In this document: in pieces, positions 26,602 through 39,328 of the stretch
How the letters are laid out: each line of letters starts with the position of its first letter
How positions within the stretch are numbered: the stretch's first letter is position 1
From: Petrosia ficiformis
Taxonomy: Eukaryota > Porifera > Demospongiae > Haplosclerida > Petrosiidae
DNA: 64,000 bases
Reading direction: 5' to 3'
NCBI GenBank assembly: GCA_947044365.1
Contig: OX345647.1
Location: forward strand, 3,722,501 to 3,786,500
Made by a program: the position numbers and the translations under genes
Notes under the pieces: generated by a model
What the model was told of the DNA's origin: nothing
Seen by the model: only the letters and a program-made list of their open reading frames with translations
Databases searched by the model: none

Positions 26602-29600
26602 TCAAGAAGTGAGACCTTTTACTTGTCTCATAATTGCATCTAATTTGGTACTCTTTTCAGTAAATAGTTTTTTTTCTGTTTCAAGCTCTTCTCTTTCTCT
26701 TTCTTGTCTAGCCTATGGGAAAGTGAGGTACATGAATTATAATATTGGCTGGGTGTATTGATACATTTGGGTGTGGTGTTGTTTCAGTTAACTATAACTA
26801 AACCCCTTTTAGTAAGGTATTGTGACTTTAGCAATTAAAATTTGTATCCAAGAGCAACTACTGGTCCTCCTAGATACCAAATTTCATTGGTTTTCTAGCT
26901 ATAATGGCCAAAAAGAGAATGTTTAAAGGTAATTATATCTGACTGTGGATGTGAAAATCATTCATTTGGCAAATAAGAATGCTGTCAAACACAACGCTCA
27001 TTACTCAGCCAGTTTGTACAGATATCCAACTAATTCTGGTACCCAGGAAGAACAACTATTGCTCCACCTACAGATTGAATTTAGTTAGTTTCCTGTGCAA
27101 ATGGATGAGTAACAAAGCATTTAAATTCTTATTTGCCAAATGACTGATTTTCACATCTATAGTGAGTTCAAGATTATCACAAAGACCAGTTTTTGCAAAT
27201 CCACTAATAATTTATGTATACAAAGTTTGTATACATAAATTATTAGTGGGTGTGGCAAAACCAGTATATCGGCAATATCCACTATGGGCAATAACTAATA
27301 TTAAAAATCATGCCAGGTGCACAGCTCTAATACAAACTGAATCTTTAGTCATTTTCAATGCATCACGGTAGGCAGAGTTGTGTCACATGACTTCCACCCG
27401 GAGCGTCTATAAATTGGTAATATTTAATTATAACCTTCTCTTCAGCTATGGCTCTTCTCTCTTCATCATTTTCACGTTTCATTGTCTCCACCCACTCTTC
27501 ATTATCTTTTTGATGATTATCAATAATTTCTTGTAGTTCCTGTAGAGAGAAAATTAAAATGGTGATTTATTTCGATGGTGGATATGAGAAAGAGTAGTGA
27601 AAGATAAGTTTGAGTACAGAATAAACAAACGAATGGACGAATGTCTGGATGAATGGATGGATAGATAGATGGGTGAATGAAATACATGTATTCAACACTG
27701 AATGAATGACTATATGAATGGACATAGAGATGAATAGATGGATATCTGGATGGATGGATGGGTGAATAAAATAATGAATGAATGACTTGTATGAATGGAT
27801 AGAAAGATGAATACATGAGAAATAACCTTTTGCTGACTATCATAAGTTTCATGAAGTTCTTGTTTTTCCTTCTTAAATTGTTCTCTCTCGGCTGTTAAAG
27901 TTTTTTCCATTCTACGAAAATTACATAAACAAATTAATTACATAAACAAATTAATTATAAACAACAGACAAAGAATTGTCCAGTACATGAATATTCTTGT
28001 TAGCATTAAGAGTTCCTACTAATTAACGTTGGGTTCACATAATAATGCAAAGCCTTGTGTCCTGTCTGTTGTGTTGCGTTTGACATGTTGAAGGAAGTGT
28101 GTCACATTCACAATACAATGCATTGATATGACACAAAGAAACACAAGGCTTGGCATCATTATGTGAACTAGCTTTAAGAGTCCTCACTGACTTAAAAGTG
28201 TTGATCATGCTACATGGAATAATTAGCACTAAATCTTTTGCTGAGGAATTCAAAGAGAGGAGAGGATGTGTTTACACTAGATTCGAGGTAAGACAGTTTG
28301 CATATAATCACAACTTTGATATGTTACCATAGCAACCAAATATTGTCATGGATGGAAGTACTGATATTAAACCAATATATTTGATGATTATAAGCTGGAA
28401 ACTCCCATAAAACATATTCAGACATATAATACACATACATGTACATGTACTGTATCACTATCTCTCTATGGATAGCCCTCTCAGAGTCTTAAGGTGGATT
28501 CACACTATGTAAGTATTAGCTACATAAGTGTGAATTTGCCTTTACTCTACTCTGTGGCAGTCTGTGTGAATTGGTCAGTGGTTGTATAGATAAATAATTT
28601 TGTAAGCTAAATGCAAATCTTTTTTGCTGTGCTAGATGCTGTTTTTTTTTTTAGCACTGAATCACATAAAATAATCAGCCTGCAAACATTTTCTGTTATA
28701 CATTATGAATATTCCTTTAACTGACAAGATTGATCTTTATCTCAAAACAGAAACATATTAATTAACTTACAAGTCTAGTTCTTCATGCTTCTCTTTCAAA
28801 CTGTCAAATATTTCATTAACTTGTGCGATACATTGAGATCGTAGAGTTTCAAAATCACGAGGTTCAGGCTCCTAATAAAGTATAGTTCATCTATTTAATC
28901 ACAGTCATTAACTTAATGTCTACTCATATCTACTGTAGTATTAGAGAATACCACTATTCACTAGTCTCATTCCCAGTTACCCATGTTCTCTAGCGAATGG
29001 CAACGAGACTACATGTAAGTATACTACACAATGTAAGTATACACTAGTCACTATAGTAACTACACAATGGACTACTAGTTGAAATGAGTTATAAATAGTA
29101 TATAGCACTGATAAGGGTGGATCTAGCATGGAATTATGGGGAGGGGCTAAGAGGTGTGGCTTGAAAGTGAAATGGTGGCAGAACAAAACAGAAATGTATT
29201 TAAAACTACTAGTCTAGAAAAAGGAAGTACAGTATAATTTATATTGTTGGAGTAAAAGTATACTAAACAGTTGTATAGTATAGCAGGAATATAAATAAAT
29301 AAATAAATAAATGTTTGGCGAAAAGTGGAGGCTATAGCCCATAGCCCCATGCTAAATCCACCTCTGACTGATTGCATAATAAATAAAATACATGTAGTTT
29401 CATTCACCTTAGGTGGGGGAGGTGGTAGGTTTTTTCTTCGTGCTGGAATAGGTGTTGTGGTTTTATAATTTCTTCTTGGAGGTACAGTAGGTGATATACT
29501 ATACATCAAACAATGTAAGTATACATGTACAATGTATAATTACTATTCAATTAACTTACATAATCTCAGGAAATTTAAATTCAAGGACCCACAGATCACT

Positions 29601-30628
29601 CAACATCTTCTTAGTGTCTTGACCTCCATGAATAAAAACCTACATGTAGGAGAAGGTTAGAGTTTTCTTAATGTACAGTGTACATGTACATGTATATTTG
29701 AGTGGTGTTTTAGTTAACTATAACTATAACTAAAACCCATTTCAGTAAGGCAATGTGACTTTTAGTTAACTAAAGTGTAACTACAGTAGATTACAAGTCT
29801 ACTGTAATAATTATAACTAACTAAATGAAAATGGCCAATATGGGTCTCTTTTAGTTAAAACAAATAAAGAAAATTGACCGAGGTAATTATGATAAAATTA
29901 CTATATTCACAAGACTAATGAAGATTTCGTGATGTCAGGTACTCAGTTCTTGAAATGCAGGCTAAAAACCCATTCAAAACTTTGCAGACATTAGTTTTAA
30001 ACCAAGGCTATTTTTACAGGCAAAGCTGTGAAAACAGCCATTTAAGCAGGACATTGTCCAATAAATGAAGCCAATGTCAGGGAAACTGAACCTCAACTGC
30101 ATACAAAGGATTGCCGGACAGGAGTGGCGAAAATAGTTCAAAATATCTAGCAATTAGCTCAATACTGTATAGCCCTAAATGTTCAAGGGTAAAGTGTTTG
30201 TGTTTTGACGATATTCAACTATTTTGTGATAAATAACCTCACACATGGCAGGTGTGACCATTATTTTTGCAAATAAAATTTTCATAATCCGTCAGTTTTT
30301 GTGAAAAACACAAAATATATAGCCTGTGAAAATTTAGGGCTGGCTATCTGGTATGTCCACGTACATACAATCTTTATAATCATGATGCATGAATACACAT
30401 ATACAATGTATGCCAGGAGAATATATACACATGTAAAAGCTGTACATGTGCAAATTGAGGTTTTAGCTTCATTCTAGAGGTATATGTACATGTATATAGC
30501 CCATACAGGGCACATACATGTATACATACAGATACTTTTATATCATGCTAATGTGTTTGCAGAAGGAATTTTCATGTCAGACAATACACAAAATCCATTT
30601 AAATTGTCTAAACAAACATTTTAAAGGA

Positions 30629-30678
<50 letters not shown>

Positions 30679-33600
30679 CCCGATACGGCGAAACATCAAG
30701 TAAACCACAGGTTTATATGTAAGATATAGCACCCTGTGGTCAGATATAGCACCTGCCGTCAAAACAGACTACAAGAAAACAACACTTACCTTCTCCAAAG
30801 TGCCGACAAAAAGGTAGAAGAAACATCAGACATCAACAAAGGTTTTGTCCTTTCGTGATATATATTGGTTATATCACAGCCACTCGTGCTATATCAGATT
30901 TATAAAAACCTTGCCCTCGGGCTCGGTTTTTATAAATCTGATATAGCACTCGTGCTGTAATATAACCTATACATATATATATATATACATGTATATATAT
31001 GTAGTGGTGTGGAAACAGCCAGTCATACAGGACATCGTCCAGCAGTCGGCTCAATGTTTCCACATCCCTGTGTATACTCCCACAATACATTGCAATGATT
31101 ACTTAGAGATGAACAGTGTACGTACAAATTATATATTGGTAGTATACCTTGCTTCCATGAACGAATGCAGTGTGACCATATCGTACTGGAGGAGACACAG
31201 CGTCTTCATCACCAATTATGGGAGTCCATGAAGTAACTGAGAGGAGATGGCACAACATACAGTTACTATAAACAGTCAGTCATACAGGACACTATACAAT
31301 ATGTGAATGTCCAGTAAAATAAAACCATAGTACAATAGATCCCCACCCCCTCATCAACAACCCTTCTGGGGAGCCACTGAATCCACCTCTAAGGGCGTAA
31401 ATTTAAAAACTATAGTACATTAGATCCCCATCCCCTCGTCATCATCATGCAACAACCCTTCTGGGGCCACTGAATCCACCTCTGAGGGCCTTAATTTAAA
31501 ACCTATAGTACAGTAGATCCCCACCCCCTCATCATCATCATGCAACAACCCTTCCGGGGGCACTGAATCCACCTCTAAGGGCCTAAATTTAAAAACCATA
31601 GTACACTAGATCCCCACCTCCTCATCATCATCATGCAACAACCCTTCTGGGGGGCCACTGAATCCACCTCTGAGGGCCTAAATTTAAAACATTTCCTGTA
31701 GGAGTATACCCTTCCAGGAACAGTGTTCTTCACATGATTGATTCTTTCCCCTCTCTAACAAAAAATTCTTTATAAAATCCTGGCAGACATAACATTATGA
31801 TATACATGTATATGATATAAGGTAATGATACTAAATTTGGTAAATATTGCGCAATTACTGCATTTGATTATAATTATATTCTAAATGTGATGTATTAGTA
31901 ACTTCTAATTAGTGCAAACAGAACACAGCAGCTGAGTCAGCAGGTCAAACTGTGTGTAATATAACCCAATAACATTGATTAAATTCCATGATCACATGAA
32001 GTGACGAGTGTGCAACCTCATCTGGAAGAGAAACTATTGCTTCACCTAGATGACAAATTTAGTTGTACAAAATGGTCAAACAGCAAGTGTAACTATGGCT
32101 CCACCTAGATGACAAATTTAGTTGTACAAAATGGTCAAACAGCAAGTGTAACTATGGCTCCACCTAGATGACAAATTTAGTTGTACAAAATGGTCAAACA
32201 GCAAGTGTAACTATGGCTCCACCTAGATGACAAATTTAGTTGTACAAAATGGTCTAACAGCAAGTGTAACTATGACTCCACCTAGATGACAAATTTAGTT
32301 GTACAAAATGGTCAAACAGCAAGTGTAACTATGGCTCCACCTAGATGACAAATTTAGTTGTACAAATGGTCAAACAGCAAGTGTAACTATGACTCCACCT
32401 AGATGACAAATTTAGTTGCCTAAGAGCAAGTGTTTAAATATAAGCATTCGATCATATTATTTTCAAAATTGGTACATGTATGATGTACATGTACATGTAG
32501 TATTTACTGACCTGTATTTTTAAAGGAGATGGCATGTGTATCATTAAGACAGGTATCTATTCCATCAATACTTGTGAATCCACCAAACAGTACCAAATTT
32601 TTAAAACCCTGAAATGAAAAAGACAGTGAAAACTAACAGTACAAGATAATCAAACACCATATTAAGTAAACTTTGTTGACATTCATAATGACCTCAAAAT
32701 TAGGATAGTATAATGTAATAATTTTAATACATGATCATACTGTAACTCAAGTGTAATGATAGCTCTTCTTGGATACCTAATACAGCGAATATCAAGCATG
32801 TAACATTTGATTGAAGATTTCTTCCTCCTAACAGTGAAACACAATCATGCATGCTGAAGTCTGTTTGCATTCATGACAACTTCAAACTCAGGATGTGATG
32901 ACTTTATACACATGTATGTAATATAGTGTATAGTGTAATGTCATAATGTTAATACATGCAACTCAATAATGAAGTAATGGATTGAAATTTGACACACACA
33001 TAGAAAGAACAGGAAGGGTAATTATATGAATATGGTGCAAGAAAAAAGATTGTCAGTTATTCCAAACTAAAGTTATGAACATTTTTATGAGGTCATGGTG
33101 AGAGTGAATGACCTTTAATCATACATGAAATGTACCAACAAACCTTGGTATTAATAGAAACTAATGCAGGGTAATCTCTCGGTGAGGGGGCTTGATCAAA
33201 AGGACCTAGTGAAGTCCATTCCAACGTTTCTACATGAAATATAGGATATGTCAATAAACGTCACTATACTGCAACAGTATAACAGTAATTACCTTAGTTT
33301 TACATTTAGTATAGTATAGTAATTACTGTTTTACTACTGTGGTGTTCAATTGACATGTACAGTTAAAACTATTGTTAAACTACTGCAGTTTGAAAATGAA
33401 ACTATTGAGTAATTACTGTACTGTATACTGACTTTTTACTGTACATTAACATCATTTAATTAAAGTAGAAATTGATCAAGAAGATTGTATTACATGACTT
33501 GCAGTGGTGTTGAAACTTGAAAGTTAGTCAGTCATACAGGACAATGTCCAATAAGTAAGTGTAATATCAACCATGTATAAATGGTGCAGCATATATTGGC

Positions 33601-35489
33601 GTATATTGTACATGTAAAATGGTACAACATATATTGGTATACATGTATACTGTACATGTAAAAATGATTATTATTACTATGCCTAAAGCTACACATGTTA
33701 GCCAGAGTTATTTAGTACCTAGGTTGAGATGGTTGAGGTCATTCAGCCAAACACATTCTCCTGCACTTCCTCCAAATATTACCATCTTGTTATCTAATAC
33801 AGCACAACCATGATCACAACGAGGTTTGGGAATCTGTCCTGTGGTCTCTGCTAAATTCCATACCAAAGTATCTGAAATTGAGATAACAGTAAAATCTTCA
33901 TACTCACACCTTAAGAGAGAGTATTTCAGGAATTGCTAAATTCACTAAGTTTAGATGTATATAAATTACATGTAACTAAGGTACAAAGGTACTCTCATCG
34001 GGTTAGCACTGAAGGTCACAATACTTACCTGTTTGTAATATGTATGTATCATTACATGCTTTTCCCATCAAAACACCTCCAAATGTTACTATGCGTCCAT
34101 CTTGAGTAGAAACACTTGATGAACTCTGAGCTTGAGGGATTGTACCTGTTACATTCTTCTTACTCCAAACAGTAGTATCTACAGAGCACAGGATATAGGG
34201 TATAGAATATTCAATTAGTTTTTGTTTTAGTATGAAAATAATCACCCCTTTTAGTTATACTTATAGTTAGGGTGACTGGATCTGGATCGTGTTCCAAAGT
34301 TTCATTTGAAAGAAAAATTCTCCATACAACATTTCGACTTTATAATCTCCTTGGGTTAAAAGCTATCAAACAGAAATGTTGTGAGGGCCATTTTCTTTCA
34401 AATAAAACATTGAAACACGATCCAGTTACTCATAACTATAAGTCTACTCAAACCTCAACAAACATGGATCACGAGAGACATTTGAATTTTCACAGTAAAT
34501 ATGACTTTTACTTTTATTTATAGTACTTGTATACCTGTTATAATCTCTCCAAGCTTCTTTATAACGCTAAAATGTAAATTTACTGTCAACACCTCTTTTT
34601 ATTACATCACGTGAACGCGCGCACGTCAACGTCTAATTTTCTGGGTCTTTGTTGCAGGTGAAATTTACAGACAGACAACGGTAATTATATATAGATTATA
34701 TATATATTATATAATATATATTGAAAATATATATATATAGCGAGTTGAGAATGTATAATTATAGATTAGACGGTTGTTCATCAATCACATGACTACAAAG
34801 CCTTTAGTTTGTCAAAGCCTTTAGTTTGTCTTACTTGAGCAAGTCCTAATATACACAAGCATGTTAAGAATGTATATACATGTACATATAAGTATACTAA
34901 TATTATATACATGTACATGTACTAGTGATGGGCGATATATCGATATTATATCGATATCTTCGATATTGGGCAATATCGTTACGGTATCGTATCGAAGAAT
35001 TTAAAAAAAAACAATATCGATACAGTGACCACGCCCATTTATTAATGTTAAATCACTAAATTTAATTATTTTTTATTAAGCTGGGACTTTTGCAATATGC
35101 AGCTGTAAATATCGTATCGATTTGATATCGATATCAACGATATTTACCTTACATCGATCGATATTGTATCGGTTTGAAAAATCAAATATCGCCCATCACT
35201 AACATGTACATGTATTTTGAGGCTTCTACAATTGCTCTACATGTAAATGTATATTTAAGGTAGATGATAGATGTAGATCTGTTGTTTAAACATACCCGTA
35301 TGGAATATATGAAGATCTTGTACACATGTATGTGCTGTATCTGAATCAATACCTCCACATAGATAGATATCAGTACCAACAACACTGTATAATTACATAT
35401 ATACTGTATATGTCATGTGTGTACACATGTATGTATATACATGTAAACTATAAATACATGTACATGTACCATGTATATGTATATGTAAT

Positions 35490-35549
<60 letters not shown>

Positions 35550-36830
35550 ATACCACCCCTGTGAGGTATATATCACATTTATACTAACCGAGCCCGAGGG
35601 CAAGGTGAGTATAAATGTGATATATACCGAACGGGGGTGATATAATTAATTTATACCATGATGAAACCACGCTTCTGTGCATGCTCAGTAGTGCTGGACA
35701 CATGTTTTTATTTGCTCGAATGAGAAAGAGAACGAAGATCCTAATCCACTTCCATCAAAGAAACGTAAGCTTTCCTTATCGAGAAAGGGGAAGGGAAGAT
35801 TTTCTAGCATTTCAGAACATCAGTTAATTGTAATGTCGAAGCCACAGGTTCCTAAAAACACAGAGAAGTGTAGTAAGTGGTTGTCCTAGTGAAATTCTAA
35901 CTCCTACTTGTTCTAAGGAACTTCTCAACAAGTGGCTCTGTGTTTTCATCAATGAAACTCGCAGCAAAACAGGCTACCCATATCCACCTAAGACGATACA
36001 GTCTCTGCTAGCTGGTATACTTCGTTCCATGAGGATACTAAACAGAATTTCTGTCAGTTACATCTTCTTCAGTTAATGAAAATGACTCGCACCATACTGA
36101 ATGACTACTATTCCTGTTCAATCATAGTTTTTTGGCGTTTATTGATATTTTGAATAGTTTATGGCTCTCAACTTATATATGTATAATTATATGTATAATT
36201 ATGTATTTGGGTTCAGTTAATTAAATTTGTATTGTACTTGAGAGATGGATGGAAAGTGTTAACCACAAGCAGGGAGTATATCAAACATCAAAGTAAAATA
36301 CTAGGGAGTATATCAGTCAGTTTCCTTTCAAGTGTGGTTCCAGCATGGTATAAATATATATATATCCTGATACGGCGAAACATCAAAGTAAACCACAGGT
36401 TTATAAATCAGATATAGCACCCTGTGGTCAGATATAAAACCTGCCGTCGAAATAGACTACAAGAAAACAATGCTTACCTTCTCCAAAGTGTGGAATATGA
36501 CTCACAATAATTAGTAATGATTGTTTTATATATAATATTATTGTAGCATTTGACATATTCATATTGTTGTAGTATCTTGTACGTCTGTCCAATTATTGTA
36601 GCCCTTATAATGTATGTAAGATAGATGGCTATTCTATATTTAGCTACCAAAAGGTAGGAGAAGCATCAGACATCAACAAAGGTTTTGTCTTTCGTGATAT
36701 ATATTGGTTATATCACAGCCACTCGTGCTATATCAGATTTATAATCACCTCGCCCTGGGGTTTACGGCCCTCGTGCTCGGTGATTATAAATCTGATATAG
36801 CACTCGTAGGGTGTTATAACCTATACTGCT

Positions 36831-36901
<71 letters not shown>

Positions 36902-39328
36902 CAGTGTACATGTAATAGTATATTATTATGCCAATAAGTCACCCTACAGTAATAGTAATTATCTTAGTTCTACTGTCAATATAGTATAGTAAATACTGTC
37001 TCACTATGTACTGTGGTGTTCAATTGACATGTACAGCAATTACTGTTAAAACTACTATTGAACTACTGTAGTTTGAATATGAAACTATTGAGTAATTACT
37101 GTACTGTATGGTGACTTTTATTGATATATACATTGTGTACGTACATGTATGTCACCATACAGTAGCATTAACCATACTGTCAGTATAGTATATACTGTAT
37201 GTTTGTACCATATATGTACATGTATGTGCATGTGTGGGGTAATATGTATATGATATCATACGTTTATTATCTACTAGTTATATCATTAATAGTCCTCTCT
37301 AACATGTACATTTATGGTAAATCAGTGTTGTGTTTACTATTACTTACTTGAGTGAGTGTCCTTCTCTTGGAGTAGGAATATCTCCAGTATGATTAACTGA
37401 TTCCCATTTCATTTCAGAGGTACTTACTGAAAATGATGGTGAACATATGTACAGACAGACAGGGACAGAGAGATAGAGGGTAGTTTCTACATGTAATGTT
37501 CCCTACTATAAATAGTAACAAAACCACACCCACCCACTATATATAGTAACAAAACAGCATATAACCCAAACAATGATACTGCCTAGAATGATGCAAATAC
37601 TGCTACAGGAAGATACACCTAGAAGAGAGACAGAGAGATATGGAGAGAAACAGACAGAGACAAACAGACAGATAGACTGAGCACACTTCTCCTAATACTA
37701 CTGTAATTTCATATGAAGCCTCATACTAACATTGTACTTATGAATAAATATGGTGGTACAATGTACAGTACTTTGTGATTATCTATTCATAGCAGGAGTG
37801 TAGGTACTTACATGTATGTAGCCTACATAAGTACCTACGTAATGTGGAAGTGGTTTTTTTAAGGAAACACTTCACTTGTTAGTACCATCCCAACCTTTTT
37901 CATATAATGTTTTGGTTTTGATATCCCTACTGTACATTTTCTTCCATTTCTATTGAAAATGTTTAAATGGTAATATGCATGCATAGTACCATTAGCTATT
38001 CAAAATAATCCAAGGAAAGATGAATCTAATAAATTACATGTACATGTGTATATGTCATTCGGAAATACAAAAGTCATAAAATGTATTTAATGATTGATTT
38101 TAATTGTTATTAACTTGTTAGTTATTGTTTAGACTGGGCAAAGAAAACATGAAAAACACAATGTTCAAATATTTATAATTTTATAACATCACATAGACAC
38201 ATACACAGATAGACACACATACATGTACACCCACACATACACACAAATGGACACACATACATGTACACCCACACATACAAACAAATCGACACATATACGT
38301 GTACATGTACACCCACACATACACACACATAATTATTTTATTCCTTAATTACAGATATGATGTGTGTGTAGTACATCACAAGATATTACTGTGAGTGACT
38401 ACAAAAACTGTGAATTTTTCTTGTATAAATAACACTATTGACTATTCATATTGAAAAATATGAGATCATTTACATGTACATGTAACAAGGATCAAACTAA
38501 CCCCACAAGTGCTTAAGCATTATTTTCGAGTTCTTGGGGGAAGTACTTCAATTTCTTTCAAACACTTTGCTTGATAGTACAAATGTACTCTTTGGACCTT
38601 AAGCACAAATAGTTTTATGACACTTTGACCCTTCAGAGCAATTAATAAAGTATGAGTTGTAATAATCACCAGCTGCTATATACTTTTGTCCTGAAAGCTA
38701 TTTTGAAAAACTAATTAATTTTCTATTTGTTGTAATTTATAATGTATAGTACTTTATTTTATGCTTAAGCTCTTTAAAAAGGGCTTGTACATATGCACTT
38801 ACAATAGAAATATAAAGTGCTAGTGTCTTTGTAAAGTGCTGTGCCCATCCCTGACATTATGGTAATCTGTATGCTTTAGACAGGAGTGAATAAAACTTCT
38901 CCCAAGCAAAACCCACATACAAACACACGCATGCACACACACAACGTAAACACTCTCTCTATCACAATAACACTAGACTGATGAGAACATTATATATATT
39001 ATGACTTACAATTTAGAGCAAAAAGGTCGTTATAGAATATCGACACTCCATCTTCATTTAAAGCTGAACCACCAAACAAATATGCCTTATCTCCTAACAC
39101 TGCAACTGCATGCCCCTGTCTAATGGGATCAATTAATATATATATATATATATATTATATTATATAATAATTATGATTATAATACATTCCATGGTTAGTG
39201 GTTTACCTTAATGATGGTATATCCCCGACAGGTTTTAGCTGTTTCCAATATTCATACTGTATCTTTGAAGAGTTTGATGGATCCACACTTGCAGACGTTT
39301 CAAATGGTGTCTGAATCTCTTCATCCAT
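26602..39328 (-). CDS. Kelch-repeat beta-propeller protein with proline-rich linker and C-terminal coiled coil
   Basis: Complete gene of 15 phase-matched exons: 39328-39207, 39119-39010, 37426-37348, 35384-35296, 34178-34029, 33871-33719, 33229-33144, 32608-32512, 31236-31148, 29639-29560, 29498-29408, 28871-28771, 27911-27827, 27539-27435, 26712-26602; 515 residues. Residues 28-331 hold six kelch blades with the usual Trp followed about 30 residues later by Gly-Gly: W28/GG57-58, W85/GG114-115, W138/GG167-168, W188/GG217-218, W239/GG272-273, W299/GG330-331. Residues about 353-382 are basic and proline-rich (LPPPPPK). Residues about 383-515 are charged and heptad-like (EKEKQEL, RQERERE), a predicted coiled coil. 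The propeller resembles RABEPK/KLHDC-type proteins, so a protein-binding or trafficking scaffold role is likely but unproven. No BTB or BACK domain is present. The start is the first ATG of the open frame, 92 bp from the divergent NDUFA7 start. Orthology is not assigned. Confidence 0.88.
26948..27158. mobile_element. 211-bp MITE with GATGTGAAAATCA termini
   Basis: Left GATGTGAAAATCATTCATTT...GGCAAATAAGAAT, right ATTCTTATTTGCC...GATTTTCACATC. In the last kelch-gene intron. Confidence 0.78.
27201..27249. repeat. Perfect 24-bp-arm palindrome
   Basis: Arms run from CCACTAATAATTTATG at 27201 through TATACAAA and back exactly to CATAAATTATTAGTGG at 27249, with a single-base spacer. TTTTGC and GCAAAA extend the symmetry outside. 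Confidence 0.92.
27600..27800. repeat. GAATGGATG-type simple repeat
   Basis: ATGGATGGATAGATAGATGG and GAATGAATGAC units; ends 27 bp before a kelch-gene exon. Confidence 0.88.
29113..29366. mobile_element. MITE with AGGGTGGATCTAGCATGG termini
   Basis: Left AGGGTGGATCTAGCATGG, right CCATGCTAAATCCACCTCT; 254 bp with an ATAAA microsatellite inside. In a kelch-gene intron. Confidence 0.7.
29700..29870. mobile_element. TAACTAAAAC MITE, truncated copy
   Basis: GTGGTGTTTTAGTTAACTAT start and the typical TAAGGCAATGTGACTTTTAG interior; right part lost. Further fragments at 1655-1775, 26775-26850, 51300-51412 and 62140-62275. Confidence 0.6.
30677..30970. mobile_element. Asymmetric foldback element, copy 1
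   Basis: One end is CCCGATACGGCGAAACATC; the other is a hairpin at 30868-30967 whose arms include CAGATTTATAAAAACC and GGTTTTTATAAATCTG around the apex TTGCCCTCGGGCTC. The left end has no matching inverted copy at the right end. (AT)n flanks both sides. Confidence 0.7.
31002..31066. mobile_element. Very short relative of the GGTGTGGAAAC MITE
   Basis: AGTGGTGTGGAAACAGCC at the left and AATGTTTCCACATCC at the right enclose only about 35 bp (CATACAGGACATCGTCCAG). Confidence 0.55.
31325..31690. repeat. Minisatellite of about 90-100 bp, four copies
   Basis: GATCCCCACCCCCTCATCAT, CAACAACCCTTCTGGGG and ACTGAATCCACCTCTGAGGG recur in each unit. Kelch-gene intron. Confidence 0.88.
32020..32415. repeat. 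59-bp minisatellite, seven copies
   Basis: CACCTAGATGACAAATTTAG recurs every 59 bp with few differences. Kelch-gene intron. Confidence 0.93.
32667..33117. mobile_element. GTCATTCACGTTCAC MITEs, copies 8 (partial) and 9
   Basis: A truncated copy (32667-32750) is followed by a full copy (32855-33117, TCTGTTTGCATTCATGAC to GAGTGAATGACCTTTAA). It ends 27 bp from a kelch-gene exon. Confidence 0.66.
33250..33440. mobile_element. GTCACCATACAGTA MITE
   Basis: Left AATAAACGTCACTATACTGC, right CTGTACTGTATACTGACTTTT; about 190 bp, internal GGTGTTCAATTGACATG. Kelch-gene intron. Confidence 0.7.
34251..34440. repeat. Inverted repeat with GGATCGTGTTCCAA arms
   Basis: GACTGGATCTGGATCGTGTT...TTTCATTTGAAAG at the left and CTTTCAAATAAAACATTGAA + ACACGATCCAG at the right; about 190-bp foldback element near a TAACTA-rich fragment. 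Confidence 0.6.
34923..35201. mobile_element. hAT-type MITE with exact 8-bp target duplication
   Basis: Terminal inverted repeats TAGTGATGGGCGATAT and ATATCGCCCATCACTA with an interior dense in ATCGATAT words. The 8 bp ACATGTAC at 34915-34922 are repeated exactly at 35202-35209, as expected for hAT insertion. Confidence 0.88.
35547..35646. repeat. Foldback hairpin, GCCCGAGGGC apex
   Basis: Near-perfect inverted repeat: arms TATATATCACATTTATACT and AGTATAAATGTGATATATA around the apex GAGCCCGAGGGCAAGG, flanked by TTATACCACCCC and GGGGGTGATATAA. It lies at the end of an (AT)n run and next to the DUF3504-like remnant. Confidence 0.8.
35716..36076 (+). pseudogene. Broken Crypton-derived DUF3504 (tyrosine-recombinase-like) open frame
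   Basis: Two overlapping frames together resemble the ZMYM/QRICH1-type DUF3504 region, a domain known to derive from Crypton tyrosine recombinases. Frame one (to TAG at 35887) reads NPLPSKKRKLSL...RFSSIS...VPKNTEKCSKW, like the N-terminal segment. Frame two (35834-36076) reads CPSEILTP then KELLNKWLCVFINETRSKTG, YPYPPKTIQSLLAGILRSMR, which matches the very conserved ELLNKWL.LF..ETR...G..YPP.T...LL.G motif. The catalytic C-terminal part is missing and the frames do not join, so it is a dead fragment. It lies in the third intron of the kelch gene on the opposite strand. Confidence 0.7.
36364..36825. mobile_element. Asymmetric foldback element, copy 2, with internal insertion
   Basis: Same ends and orientation as the copy at 30677: CTGATACGGCGAAACATC at the left and a hairpin at 36706-36822 at the right, with an apex containing GCCCTGGGG and GGCCCTCG. 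About 170 bp (36487-36655) interrupt the sequence relative to the other copy. Flanked by a long (AT)n run. Confidence 0.7.
36828..36895. repeat. (AT)n microsatellite
   Basis: Uninterrupted TATATA run. Similar runs at 30630-30680 and 35490-35546, each abutting a foldback element. Confidence 0.95.
36930..37195. mobile_element. GTCACCATACAGTA MITE plus a fragment
   Basis: Full copy 36930-37130 (AATAAGTCACCCTACAGTAA to CTGTATGGTGACTTTTATTG) followed by a fragment 37140-37195. Confidence 0.68.
38165..38335. repeat. (CACATA)n / ACACAC simple repeat
   Basis: CACACATACATGTACACCCA units. Confidence 0.88.
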
